Shown here: positions 21,796 through 31,646 of the stretch, one piece after another
How positions within the stretch are numbered: position 1 is the first letter of the stretch
Layout: each line of letters starts with the position of its first letter
Origin: Caenorhabditis elegans
Lineage: Eukaryota > Nematoda > Chromadorea > Rhabditida > Rhabditidae
Direction of reading: 5' to 3'
DNA length: 64,000 nt
NCBI RefSeq assembly: GCF_000002985.6
Contig: NC_003280.10
Location: 3,468,501-3,532,500 of the forward strand
The notes under the pieces: generated by a model
Told to the model about the DNA's origin: nothing
Databases searched by the model: none
Seen by the model: only the letters and a program-made list of their open reading frames with translations
Made by a program: the position numbers and the translations under genes

Positions 21796-22511
21796 AAGCC
21801 GATATAGGTAAAGGGATAGGTAAAGGGATAGGTATAGGTATAGGTAAAGGCATAGGCATAGGCATAGGTATAGGTTTTGGTATAGGTATAGGTATAGGTA
21901 TAGGTATAGGTATAGGACTAGGTATAGGTATAGGTATAGGTATAGGTATAGGTATCGGTATAGGTATCGGTATAGGTATAGGTATAGGTATAGGGATAGG
22001 TATAGGTATAGGTATAGGTATAGGTATAGGAATAGGTATAGGTATAGGTATAGGTATAGGTATAGGTATAGGTATCGGTATAGGTATAGGTATCGGTATA
22101 GGTATAGGTAAAGGGATAGGTATAGGTAAAGGGATAGGTATAGGTATAGGTAAAGGGATAGGTATAGGTATAGGTAAAGGCATAGGCATAGGCATAGGTA
22201 TAGGTTTTGGTATAGGTATAGGTATAGGTATAGGTTTAGGTATAGGTATAGGAATAGGTATAGGTGTATAGGAATAGGTATAGGTATAGGTATAGGTATA
22301 GGTATAGGTATAGGTATCGGTATAGGTATCGGTATAGGTATAGGTAAAGGAATAGATATAGGTATAGGTATAGGTATAGGTATAGGTATAGGTATAGGTA
22401 TAGGTATAGGTATAGGTATAGGTATAGGTAAAGGGATAGGTATAGGTATAGGTATAGGTATAGGTATAGGTATAGGTATAGGTATAGGTATAGGTATAGG
22501 TATAGGTATAG
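21796..22511. repeat. About 715-bp hexamer array (GGTATA)n
   Basis: About 119 units of GGTATA with scattered GGGATA, GGCATA, GGTAAA, GGTATC and GGTTTT variants. Longer blocks (the GGTAAAGGCATAGGCATAGG segment) occur at about 21842 and 22171, showing segmental duplication within the array. It ends 168 bp upstream of the F-box-type start codon at 22679. Confidence 0.97.
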
Positions 22512-22796
22512 GCTGGCCACGACGCAAATACCTCCTCGTGGGAAGTGTGCGGGAAGAGATCATAGACTATTCCTACCATACTGCGTTACATACGCGGTAT
22601 TAAATACCAACTATCGATCATTCAGCCATTGTCTTTGGCTGCCATTGTGCTCACTTGTTGCTCAGCAGTCTTACTGCAATGTCTGTCGTCTCTTTTTCTC
22701 TTCTACGTCTTTCTAAAAAGGCACTGGATAATGTAACGAAGCACTTGAAATACATTAAAATGTAAGTTCGTAAGATTTTTTTTCTGTAAGGTTATG

Positions 22797-22845
22797 GTTA
22801 GGCATAGGCTCAGACCTAGGTTTAGACTTAGGCTTAGGCGTACCT
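22797..22845. repeat. Short TTAGGC-like tract in the F-box intron
   Basis: GTTAGGCATAGGCTCAGACC and TAGACTTAGGCTTAGGCG resemble the larger array at 8113-8346, which lies in the intron of a paralogue. Confidence 0.75.
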
Positions 22846-23059
22846 GGAAACAAAATTGAATTTTCACAGTTTCACACGTCTTTTTCACAGTAAAAGCTAG
22901 TTTTTTAAATCATACCCGACAATTTTACAGTTTGTCGAAAAATTGATATCGGCATGCATTTTCTTAATTGTTTCAAATTTTTGTATACCAACGAGTCCGT
23001 TTCTCTTTCGGATTTTTTTTGATTTCTTACTAACTAACTGACTGATACTCAACAAATTA

Positions 23060-23474
23060 TTAAAGGTGGAGTAGCGCCAGTGGGGATTTTGTCTAAATGC
23101 ACTCATAATGATCCAAAACAACCGAATTTCATAATAAAACACTTCAAAAATTTTTCGATTTTTCACAATTTCCGGTCAAAGTTTTGGCAAATTGTCAAAA
23201 TTTTGAAAAATACTAGCTTTTGAGGAAATTTAAAGAAATGTCGCATGTTTCGACCTCTACAATGTTTTAATACAAATAATTTTAACAAAATTAAAACATA
23301 AAAAATGTCGAAAAAAATTTTTTGGTCGACTTCCAAAATTATGAGTGGCAAAAACTGAATAATTGCCACTTTTTGACAGTAAATAAAAAATTTTCAAAAT
23401 TTTTTGAAAAGTTTTATCATGATATTTGGTCATTTTGGGACCAAAGGAGTGGTTTTTTTTTACTCCACCTTTAA
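23060..23474. mobile_element. 415-bp MITE with TTAAAGGTGGAGTA ends
   Basis: The terminal inverted repeats TTAAAGGTGGAGTA and TACTCCACCTTTAA are perfect over 14 bp. I recognise the GGTGGAGTAGCGCCAGTGGG end as a common C. elegans non-autonomous DNA transposon. It is inserted in the intron of the F-box-type gene and has no transposase ORF. Confidence 0.9.
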
Positions 23475-24455
23475 TAAACCTAATATCGGAGACAGTTGAT
23501 GTAAATATTAAATATTACAGTGACTTCTTTTCAGAATCGGACTAACCACGCTCTCCAAGAAGACGTCAAGGTTGTTTAGACTCAATTACAAGGAGGCTCG
23601 AATTTTTATTGATATTACTGAAACAATTAATATTTCAATTCGAGATCCATCGAAACATATAACAAGAAAGTTATTGAATGACGGCGTAGCCAATCTACAT
23701 GACTATCGGTATATGGGACCAACATGGACTGCTGAATGGGTTTTAAAACATTTCGGAATACGGGATTGGATGGTTCTCGTTAAACAGCTGACTGGCCAGG
23801 AAGAAATTGAGAAGCTTTGTTTTAGAAAAAACCACCAAAACTACTCAATCGATGAATTCAAGAAGTTTTTCGAAGGATTCAAAGTATCATGTTTATCAAT
23901 TATTGATCCATCATTTAACTCTCATGGTTTGATTCCCTGCTTTTCCCCTGAAAAAGTGATGCACTTGACTATCGAAAAAGCTTCTAACTAATCGATTCTC
24001 GCAGCAAACTTCGAAACCCTAGATATTCACGATGATAGCACTTACACACTGAACGATGTATTGGTAATGAATAGCCCGAATATCTTAATTTCTCTGGGAA
24101 CACTGTCTGACGTTGAGCTCAACCTGTACTTGAAGCATTTCATTAAAGGCTCAAATCCGATGCTTGAGTTCTTGTTTTTGCTTTACGACTTTGATGATCA
24201 AATTATGAAGGAAGATGTTGTCTTCAAAGGAGTTCCTTATACAATTTTATCGCAAAATCTGGAATCATGTTACGTCAAAAAAGAGACTGGTGAGGAAGAA
24301 TATGTATATGGTGGATATGAAATAACGAGAGATGATGGTAAAATGGCACTTGTTCATATCAAAAAAACGACGCTCATTTATCGAGTTCAAAGTTATTCTT
24401 GTTGGTTTAACTGAACGGGTATTACGGGACGGGCGTTATTGGCGGAGATTATTCT

Positions 24456-25303
24456 GACCAGGGACTCTATTTTGGTGACAAGAGAATTATGTGTCGAATG
24501 ATATATTTTCTGAATGCTAATACAATGAACATACCGAATTCAAAATAAAATCTTGCCCAAATTGATGTTAAAACAATTTTTTTTACTTCGAATGCGTATT
24601 TAAGCCAAAATGTCGTTGTTTTTGAAGCTTCAGATATCGATGGACTTGGAAGATACAAGAAAATAGTCAACAGACAAAATATTAAGAACAATACGAAAAT
24701 CATTGCAAAATATAATGTGCATTTAAAATGTTAAAAATTAGCATAAAATTTCATCGTCTTATGAGATGAATGAGATCGTCTTTGAAAGGAAATAGAAAAA
24801 TTAAAGTGTTCATAATAATATAATGATTTTCGTATGTATTGTTCTTAATATTTTGTCAGTTGACTATTTTTTTGTATCTTCCAAGTCCATCGATATATGA
24901 AGCTTCAAAAACAACGACATTTTGGCTTAAATACGCATGCAGAGTAAAAAAATTGCCTTAACATCAATTTGGGCAAGATTTGATTTGATTTGATTTATTA
25001 CGATTGGGATCGTGATGGAATAAAAGCAGTATAGTATAAAGACAGAAAAATAAATACACAATACATAGAATACACAATACAATAATCAAAAAGTTACGAA
25101 TAAAGTACAAGCAAGAAAAGCAATTATTACCTGCAAAAGTTGATTAATTGGAACATTAAAGTGAACATTTAATTTATTAATTGTATTAATTAATGTACAT
25201 TTAATTAATTGAATTATTTTATTTTAAATTCAATATGTTCATTGTATTAGCTTTCATAAAATATATCATTCGACCCACAACTCTCTTGACACCAAAAAAA
25301 GAG
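24456..25303. mobile_element. Large palindromic (fold-back) element with a nested insertion
   Basis: The left arm 24456-24710 (with CCCAAATTGATGTTAA, AGCCAAAATGTCGTTG, AAGATACAAGAAAATAGTC) pairs with the right arm 24830-24995 plus 25216-25303 (GACTATTTTTTTGTATCTT, CAACGACATTTTGGCT, TTAACATCAATTTGGG). The ends (GGACTCTATTTTGGTG... and ...AAAAAAAGAGTCCATAG) are inverted. The right arm is split at about 24995 by about 220 bp of unrelated DNA. Confidence 0.85.
24995..25215 (-). mobile_element. Nested insertion, possible LINE 3' end
   Basis: Interrupts the right arm of the palindromic element. On the minus strand it ends with AATCAAATCAAATCAAAT, a short tandem tail of the kind seen at 3' ends of non-LTR retrotransposons, after CACGATCCCAATCGTAATAA. 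No ORF; family not confirmed. Confidence 0.45.
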
Positions 25304-25546
25304 TCCATAGTGAGCTATCGTTGTATTTTTTTGGTTTTCTGTAGTTCAACTATGCTGTAAATTGTGCTCATTTTCTGATCTTCGCCATTTCTCGTGTATC
25401 ATTGTTTTTCTCACTAATCGTTTATATAAATTTGCATTTTTTATTTAAAATTATTTTTTCACTATGTTTCACACTCAAAACCTCGAAAAACATACATTAT
25501 TATTAAAAAATTAAATTATGATGTAAAATATTAAAAAGAGATTCTT

Positions 25547-28500
25547 CTAATTAAAATCATCGCCCGACGACGACGAGAAATCCTCCGAATAGTCTGATGA
25601 CGTCACTGATGATGGTCCGGGTGCCGAGCCATCCGCATTTCGGTGCTCAGGCTCTGGCTCCGGCGGCGGAGCCAATGACATTGTTGCTCCATGGTAACCG
25701 TCCACGTGGAAGGTGTCTGCAATCGGAACCTCTCGTCGCTTCTTCTTTTGAACATAGTCGACGACATCGTGAACTAACGCCTTCGGTACCATGATGTACG
25801 TGTAGCCAAGTGCAAATGGAACGCCGATTGCTGGAAAATATTGATTTTTTGGAAAATTTGAAAAAATATTGGTGGGGTATGCGATTTTTTCCGGTCAAAT
25901 TGAAGAATTTTAGCGAAATCTCTATGTGTCGATTTACGCGCGGCTCGTGTACTCCCCGAGGAGAAGGATTTTCGATTTCTTGCGATTTTTTTTCGGTGTT
26001 TTCAAATCAGAAAATTTGAATTTCCCGCCAAAAATTTTACGTTTTTCAGAAAATTCAAATTTCCCGCCAAAATTGAATTTTTTAAAAGAAAATTTAAATT
26101 TCCCGCCAAAATTGAATTTTTTTAAAGAAAATTTAAATTTCCCGCCAGAACTGTTTTTTTTGGGAAAATTTGAATTAGCCGCCTAAATTAAATTTTTTTT
26201 TAGAAAATCTGAATTTCCCGCCAAAATTAATTTTTTTAAAGAAAATTCAAATTTCCCGCCAACATCACAAAATTGGCGATTTATATCTATGAAAAATCAG
26301 GGAAAATGGTGAAAAATCAGCGAAAATGGCCAAAATTTCTGCCCACTTCTCCACGAGGACTCCACGAGCTGCGTAAATCGACACTCTTTGGAAAATTCAT
26401 TTTTTGCTAATTTTCGGTAATTTTTCTAAATTTTTTGTGATTTTTTTTGCGAAAATTTTCCAATTTCCTGTAAATGTTCCATTTTTTGAAGTTTTCTGAA
26501 AAATAAAAATAAATTTCACAAAATTTTTTTTTTTTAATTAAAGTTTTTAAATTTTACTTATAAAAATATTACGAAAAAACTGAAATATTTAGTGAAAATT
26601 TCAGATTAAAAAAAAAAAAATTTTCCCAAAAATTCCAAAAAATATTTTTTTGTGATTTTTTTCCGAAAATCCGCTAATTTCCTGTAAATTTTCCAATTTC
26701 CTCCGAATTTTTGCCAATTTCCATTGAAAAACGAACCAACAGCAACTCCGGCAATGGCCGGCGAAACGATGGCCGAAGTGGTGACGGCGGCGGCCGTCGA
26801 GATGACTCTTTTCGCCTTCGATTGATTTTTCAGCCGCTTGTAAACCCGTTTTCCCACCGAAAATGGAATCATTCCGGTGATTAATGGTACGGAGATCACT
26901 GCCGTCGCGGCAATTACCACCGGGGAGCCGATTAGCGAGCCTGAAATGATTTTTTTTTTAATTTAAAAATTTTTTGGAAAAAAAAAATCGAAAAAATTAT
27001 AATTTTTTGGGGAATTTTTGGGTGAAAAAATTTCGGATTTTTTAAAAAAAATTTCACAAATTTCGGATTTTTCGCATATTTTTTTTCAGAAAATTTTCGT
27101 ATTTTTCGGGGGAAAAAAACGAAATTTCTAAAAAAAATTGAAAAATTTCGTATTATTCGATTTAAAATTGATCTTTTTTTTTTACAAAAAAAACCGGAAA
27201 ATTAAAAAAAATTGGAGGATTTAGTTTTTTTTTCTACTTTTTCCGTTTTTCTCTGAAAAAGTACCGAAAAAATGTTTTTAAAAAAAATTTGTTTTTTTTT
27301 TTCAAAAAATTCAATTTTTTGGTATTTTTAATTTGATTTTTTTTTTGAAAAATCTCGAAAAATTATTTTGTTTTAAATAAGGAAATTTTCTGTTATTTTC
27401 CATTTTTTTCCTAAAATTTTTTTTTTCAAGCCTACCAATTTGCCACAAAAGCCGCTTCTTATTACTCCACTGTTTTTTTCCCCAAAACGTGCATCCCGTC
27501 GGCGACATATAATGTAGATCATTGATTTCTGCAAGGTTACTGTAGGACTACTGTAGCTTCCAAGGTACTGTACTGTACCTTTAAGACAAAGCCAACAGAA
27601 TTCTGCTCCGCACAGTGTACAGTGCATATGATTACATGAACCATCGTTTTCCTTCACAATTAATGTCTTGCAACGTGGACACGGGTGCGCTGAGACGTCT
27701 GAAAAAAACATTTGTAGGGGTACTGTAGGAGTACTGTAGGGTTTTAAAAAAACTCAGTGCAGTGCTGTAGGATTACTGTATATCGTCCTAGGACACTTTG
27801 GGTTACTGTAACTCAAGCCTGAGATTCTTCGGGTTACTGTAACTCAATCCTAGCCATCTAAAGGGTACTGTGGATCGGTTCTAGGATATGTTGGGTTACT
27901 GTAGATCGGTTCTAGGATACACTAGGTTACTGTATATCGATCCTAGAATACGTTGGGTTACTGTAGCTTAATCCTAAGGTTCTAGTGGTTACTGTAGATC
28001 GATCCTAGGATACTTTGGGTTACTGTAGATCGATCCTAGGATACTTTGGGTTACTGTAGATCGGTTCTAGGAAATTTTGGGTTACTGTAGCTTAATCCTA
28101 AGATTCTAAGGGTTACTGTAGATCGGTTCTAGGATACGTTGGGTTACTGTAGATCGGTTCTAGGATACGTCGGGTTACTGTAGATCGATCCTAGAATTCT
28201 GAAGGGTACTGTAGATCGATTTGGGGATGCTTTGGGTTACTGTAGCCCAATCCTGGGATTCTAAGGGTTACTGTAGATTTTCAGAAAATCGAAAAATCGA
28301 AAATTTCAGTCTTTTTCTTCAATTTTTCAGATTTTTGTGATAAAAAATACCGAAACAATTGATTTTTTGAATATTTTCGATACTTTTTCAGAAAAATACC
28401 GAAAAAATACTTTTTTTTTTGGAACAAAAAGTTAAAAATGGTTTTTTGGTCCATAATTTATCGAAAAAACTTGAAAACGGATTTTTTCAATTTTTTAATT

Positions 28501-30880
28501 TTCGGTTTTTTTTTCGAAAAAAGGCGAAAAATTACATTTTGAATTAAAATTTTAAAAATTTTTTTCCCATATTTTCAGAAAAAAAAACATATCTCTTCAG
28601 TTTTCAAAAATCCTCAAAATCGAATTTTTGAATATTTTTAAGTATTTTTTCAGGAAAAATAACCTTTTAAAAAATTTATTTTTAATTTTTCGATTTTTTT
28701 TTGAAAAATGGAAAAAAATTAATTTTTTTAAATATACATTTTGATCCATATTTTCAGAAAAAAAGGTTTTGTTCCACCAAAAAAAAATTTTTTTCTGTAA
28801 ATTGTTTTATTTATGGGCTTTGCTCAAAAAATCGATTTTTTTTTTCGATTTTTTTTTCAAAAAATCGATAATTTTTTTCCCGCCAACACTCTCAATGCCG
28901 TACCATTCTCCGTAATCTTCTTCAACTGTTCAAAAGTCTTGGAGCACGTCCTGGTTCCCTCATGCCACACTTTTCGGCACTTGAAGCAAAATTCCCGGCC
29001 ACAGCCCGGCCGCTGGCACTTGATACGCGGACACTTTTGACCATTGGGCACGATTACGGCAAATCTGCAAAAAAATGTGTTCAGTGGAGCGCGATTGCAT
29101 ATCAAAACTGACCCGCAATCCGGTGCGGGGCACCATCGAACATCCTGGATTCGGCAAAGGGCCATTCGAATGCTGAATGACTCGTATTTGGAGATTAGGT
29201 CCGTGTTTGGGAGCAGGTAGCGTCTGGAAAATGGAGCTACAGTAACCCTACAGTACCCCAGAATTGATCTACAGTAACCCGAAATATCCTTGGATTGAGT
29301 TACAGTAACCCTACAGTACCCCAGAAGTTAGTTACAGTAACCCGAGGTATCATAGGATTGAGTTACAGTAACCCCTAGAATCCCAGGATTGTTCTACAGT
29401 AACCCGAAGTGTCCTAGGATCGAGCTACAGTAACCTCAAAATTCCTAGAGTTGATCTACAGTAACCTAAAGTGCCTAGGATTGGGGTACAGTAACCCGAA
29501 GTGTCCTAGGATCGATCTACAGTAACCCGAAGTGTCTATGGTTGATCTACAGTAGTCTTCAGAATCCTAGGATCGATCTACAGCAACCTATAGAAGCCTA
29601 GGATTGAACTACAGTAACCCAACGTATCCTAGAACAGATCTATAGTAACCTACAGTAACCCAGAATTGATCTACAGTAACGCGAAGTATCCCAGGATCGA
29701 TCTACAGTAACCCGAAGTATCCTAGGATTGAGGTACAGTAACCTTTAGAATCTTAGGATTTGGCTACAGTAATCCGAAGTATCCTAGAACAGATGTACGG
29801 TAATCTTTAGAATCCTACGATCGATCTACAGTAACCCTACCGTAATCCTCCAGTATCCTACAATCTACAGTACTCCAACCGTAATCTTCAGTAGCCCTAC
29901 AGTAATCCTGTAGTAGCGATGAATTACTGCACTGAAATCTACAGTAACCCGACCATGCCCTACAGTAGCCCTATAGTATTCCTACAGTATCCCACTATAT
30001 CTTATAGATCTACAGTAACCTACAACAACCCTTCAATATTCTACAGTACCCCTACAGTACTCCACTAGACTTTACAGTACCCCTACAGTAACCCCAACGG
30101 TATCCCTACAGTAACCCTACCGTATCCAATAGATCTACAGTACCCCTACAGTACTCACGTGACGTCATTCGGATGAATAACCGCCGGACATCCGCCGGGA
30201 CACGGAATTTCGACACGATTTCCGAGAATCGATAGCTCCATGTACTGAAAAATACCAAAAATGTCTAAAAAATTTGAATTTTCCGGCAATTTCTCTACCT
30301 TTCGAATACAAATCCGGCAATACACGTGCCGACAATTAATGAGTTGACAAAATGCTCCGGCCGGCACCATTTCACAGCACAATTCGCATTCTTTCATCGC
30401 TCCGGACTCCTCCTGGGAAATAAATTTTTGAAAAAATCGGATTTTTTGGTTTTTTGGCGGGAAATTTGAAAAAAAAATCAAAAATAGGAACTTTTTGGCG
30501 AAATTTTGAGGGAAAATGCCTCCAAAAACAGATGCTCAGCAGCTGGGCTCGGGGCTCGGCGAGCAAATATTAGAAAATTTAAGCTTTAAAGGTTTTTTAG
30601 GGCTAAATCGGGTGGAGCAGAAGAATTTTCTAATTTTGAGCCCAAAATTCATTAAAAAGTCGTAAAATCCGCGTTTTTTTTGCCGGGAATTGCAATTTTC
30701 GCTCAATTTTCCTCTAGAAAAAACTCGAAAAACCTGAAATTTGAGCGCTTCGAAGCCAATTTCAACCGACGGACCTTCTTCGGACTGAAAATTTACAAAA
30801 ATTAATATTAAAACAATCAAAAGAAAATTTCTTACAAGACTTCTTTTACTGATCCATAGTTTTCTCGCTTCCGACTGCAT
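25547..30880 (-). CDS. RBR E3 ubiquitin ligase, RNF19 (Dorfin)-like
   Basis: Ten exons in phase: 30880-30836, 30784-30734, 30412-30299, 30244-30159, 29223-29113, 29064-28904, 27698-27579, 27528-27436, 26940-26737 and 25830-25547, giving 422 residues. RING1 starts at C41-x2-C44 and continues C59-x-H61-x2-C64-x2-C67. IBR cysteines begin at WCPAPDC (C130, C135) and run to C165. RING2/Rcat has CPRC (196-199) and the GSCNHMHC motif, placing the catalytic Cys at 211. Then [19 protein letters not shown] closely matches the RNF19 juxtamembrane region, followed by two hydrophobic segments (about 264-285 and 322-348), so it should be anchored in an internal membrane. The acidic Ser-rich tail ends DDFN. 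RBR enzymes transfer ubiquitin through a thioester on the Rcat Cys. The introns carry two minisatellites in opposite orientation. TTTTCAG 5 nt before the ATG suggests trans-splicing. Confidence 0.93.
27715..28277. repeat. CTGTAGATCGATCCTAGGAT minisatellite in RBR intron (forward array)
   Basis: About 17 diverged units of roughly 31-33 bp built on GGGTTACTGTAGATCGAT and CCTAGGATACTTTG. It lies in the intron between the exons 28904 and 27698. The same unit occurs in the opposite orientation at 29225-30150. Confidence 0.92.
29225..30150. repeat. CTACAGTAACCCGAAGTATC minisatellite in RBR intron (reverse array)
   Basis: About 27 diverged units of ATCCTAGGATCGATCTACAG / CAGTAACCCGAAGTGTC, the reverse complement of the array at 27715-28277. 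It occupies the intron between exons 30159 and 29223. The last 300 bp decay into CTACAGTA / CCCTACAGTA motifs. Confidence 0.92.
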
Positions 30881-30888
30881 TTTTGGCC

Positions 30889-31646
30889 TGAAAATCAATA
30901 ATTAGGTGCAAATAAGCGACTGATAACAGTGTGTAGGTCATTGATCAGCTGATAATAAAGAGATTATTGATAAAAAATGAGGAATTGTGGAAAAAATGGA
31001 GAAAATCGGCGGAAAAATGATGAAATTAAAAGATTTTCGTTCGAAATTAATTTTAATTCGCGCCGTGATTTACGCTAAACAACACGCAGAGGCGTTATTT
31101 CGGAGCATCGTTCGAACAAATTTTAAATTTTAAAATGTTTTAAATGCTTTTAAATTAAAATTTATTGATTTTTCCAGGTTTTTATTGTTTTTCGCGATTT
31201 TTTTTGAAATTTTCGTTGAAAAATGTTTAAAAATGCTGAAAATTATTGAAATTTTCACTAAAATCAAGTAAAAATGCGAAAAAACCGGTAAAAACACGCT
31301 CGAACACATTTAAATGTATTTTTCAATTAAAAACCCGATTTTCGAGTTTTCTGCGATTTTTTTCCCGTAAAATATGTTGAAAATAATTTAAACGCTCTAT
31401 TATCCCACTAAAACCGAGTAAAAAATGCGAAAAAACCGAGTTTCGGCCTAAAATTTGAATTTTCAACGGAAAAGTGGGAAAAGGCATTTAAAAGTGCAAT
31501 CAAATGTGTCAGGCGAGCCACAGTTTCCCACCATAACCATAAATTGGTTAATGGGAGTGTTAAAACGAGGGATTTTCGATAAAAATGGTTTTATTGAAGC
31601 AAAAGTGAGCAAATAAATAGTTTTTTTCAAATCCAAAAATCTCCAT
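30889..31646. other. Intergenic, no gene seen
   Basis: AT-rich region between the RBR gene start (minus) and the collagen stop (minus). A trans-splice-like acceptor (TTTTCAG on minus) sits at about 30886-30892. The rest is low complexity with no convincing ORF. Confidence 0.5.

Larger units (their letters stand above)
22679..24414 (+). pseudogene. F-box-type FBA_2 gene with one in-frame stop
   Basis: Exon 1 (22679-22761) encodes MSVVSFSLLRLSKKALDNV and ends at a strong donor (GTAAGTTCG). Exon 2 (23535-24414) joins in phase with IIGLTTLSKKTSRLFR and runs to the TGA at 24412, except for one in-frame TAA at 23989-23991. The frame before and after that stop is the same. The second part has the intact FBA_2 signature: YTLNDVLVMNSPNILISLG, LNLYLKHFIKGSNPMLEFL. 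Truncation would remove this recognition domain, so the gene is either a recent pseudogene or carries a reference-strain nonsense allele; no rescuing intron is visible. Family role: putative SCF substrate adaptor. The intron holds a TTAGGC-like tract and a 415-bp MITE. Confidence 0.75.

Noticed and set aside
21706-22579. ORFs of 285 and 263 residues made of Pro-Ile or Thr-Tyr repeats
   Set aside because: Pure translation of a hexamer satellite in two frames; no other coding signal.
27715-30150. CRISPR-like or regularly spaced arrays
   Set aside because: Eukaryotic locus; units are contiguous and variable, without unique spacers. It is a minisatellite.
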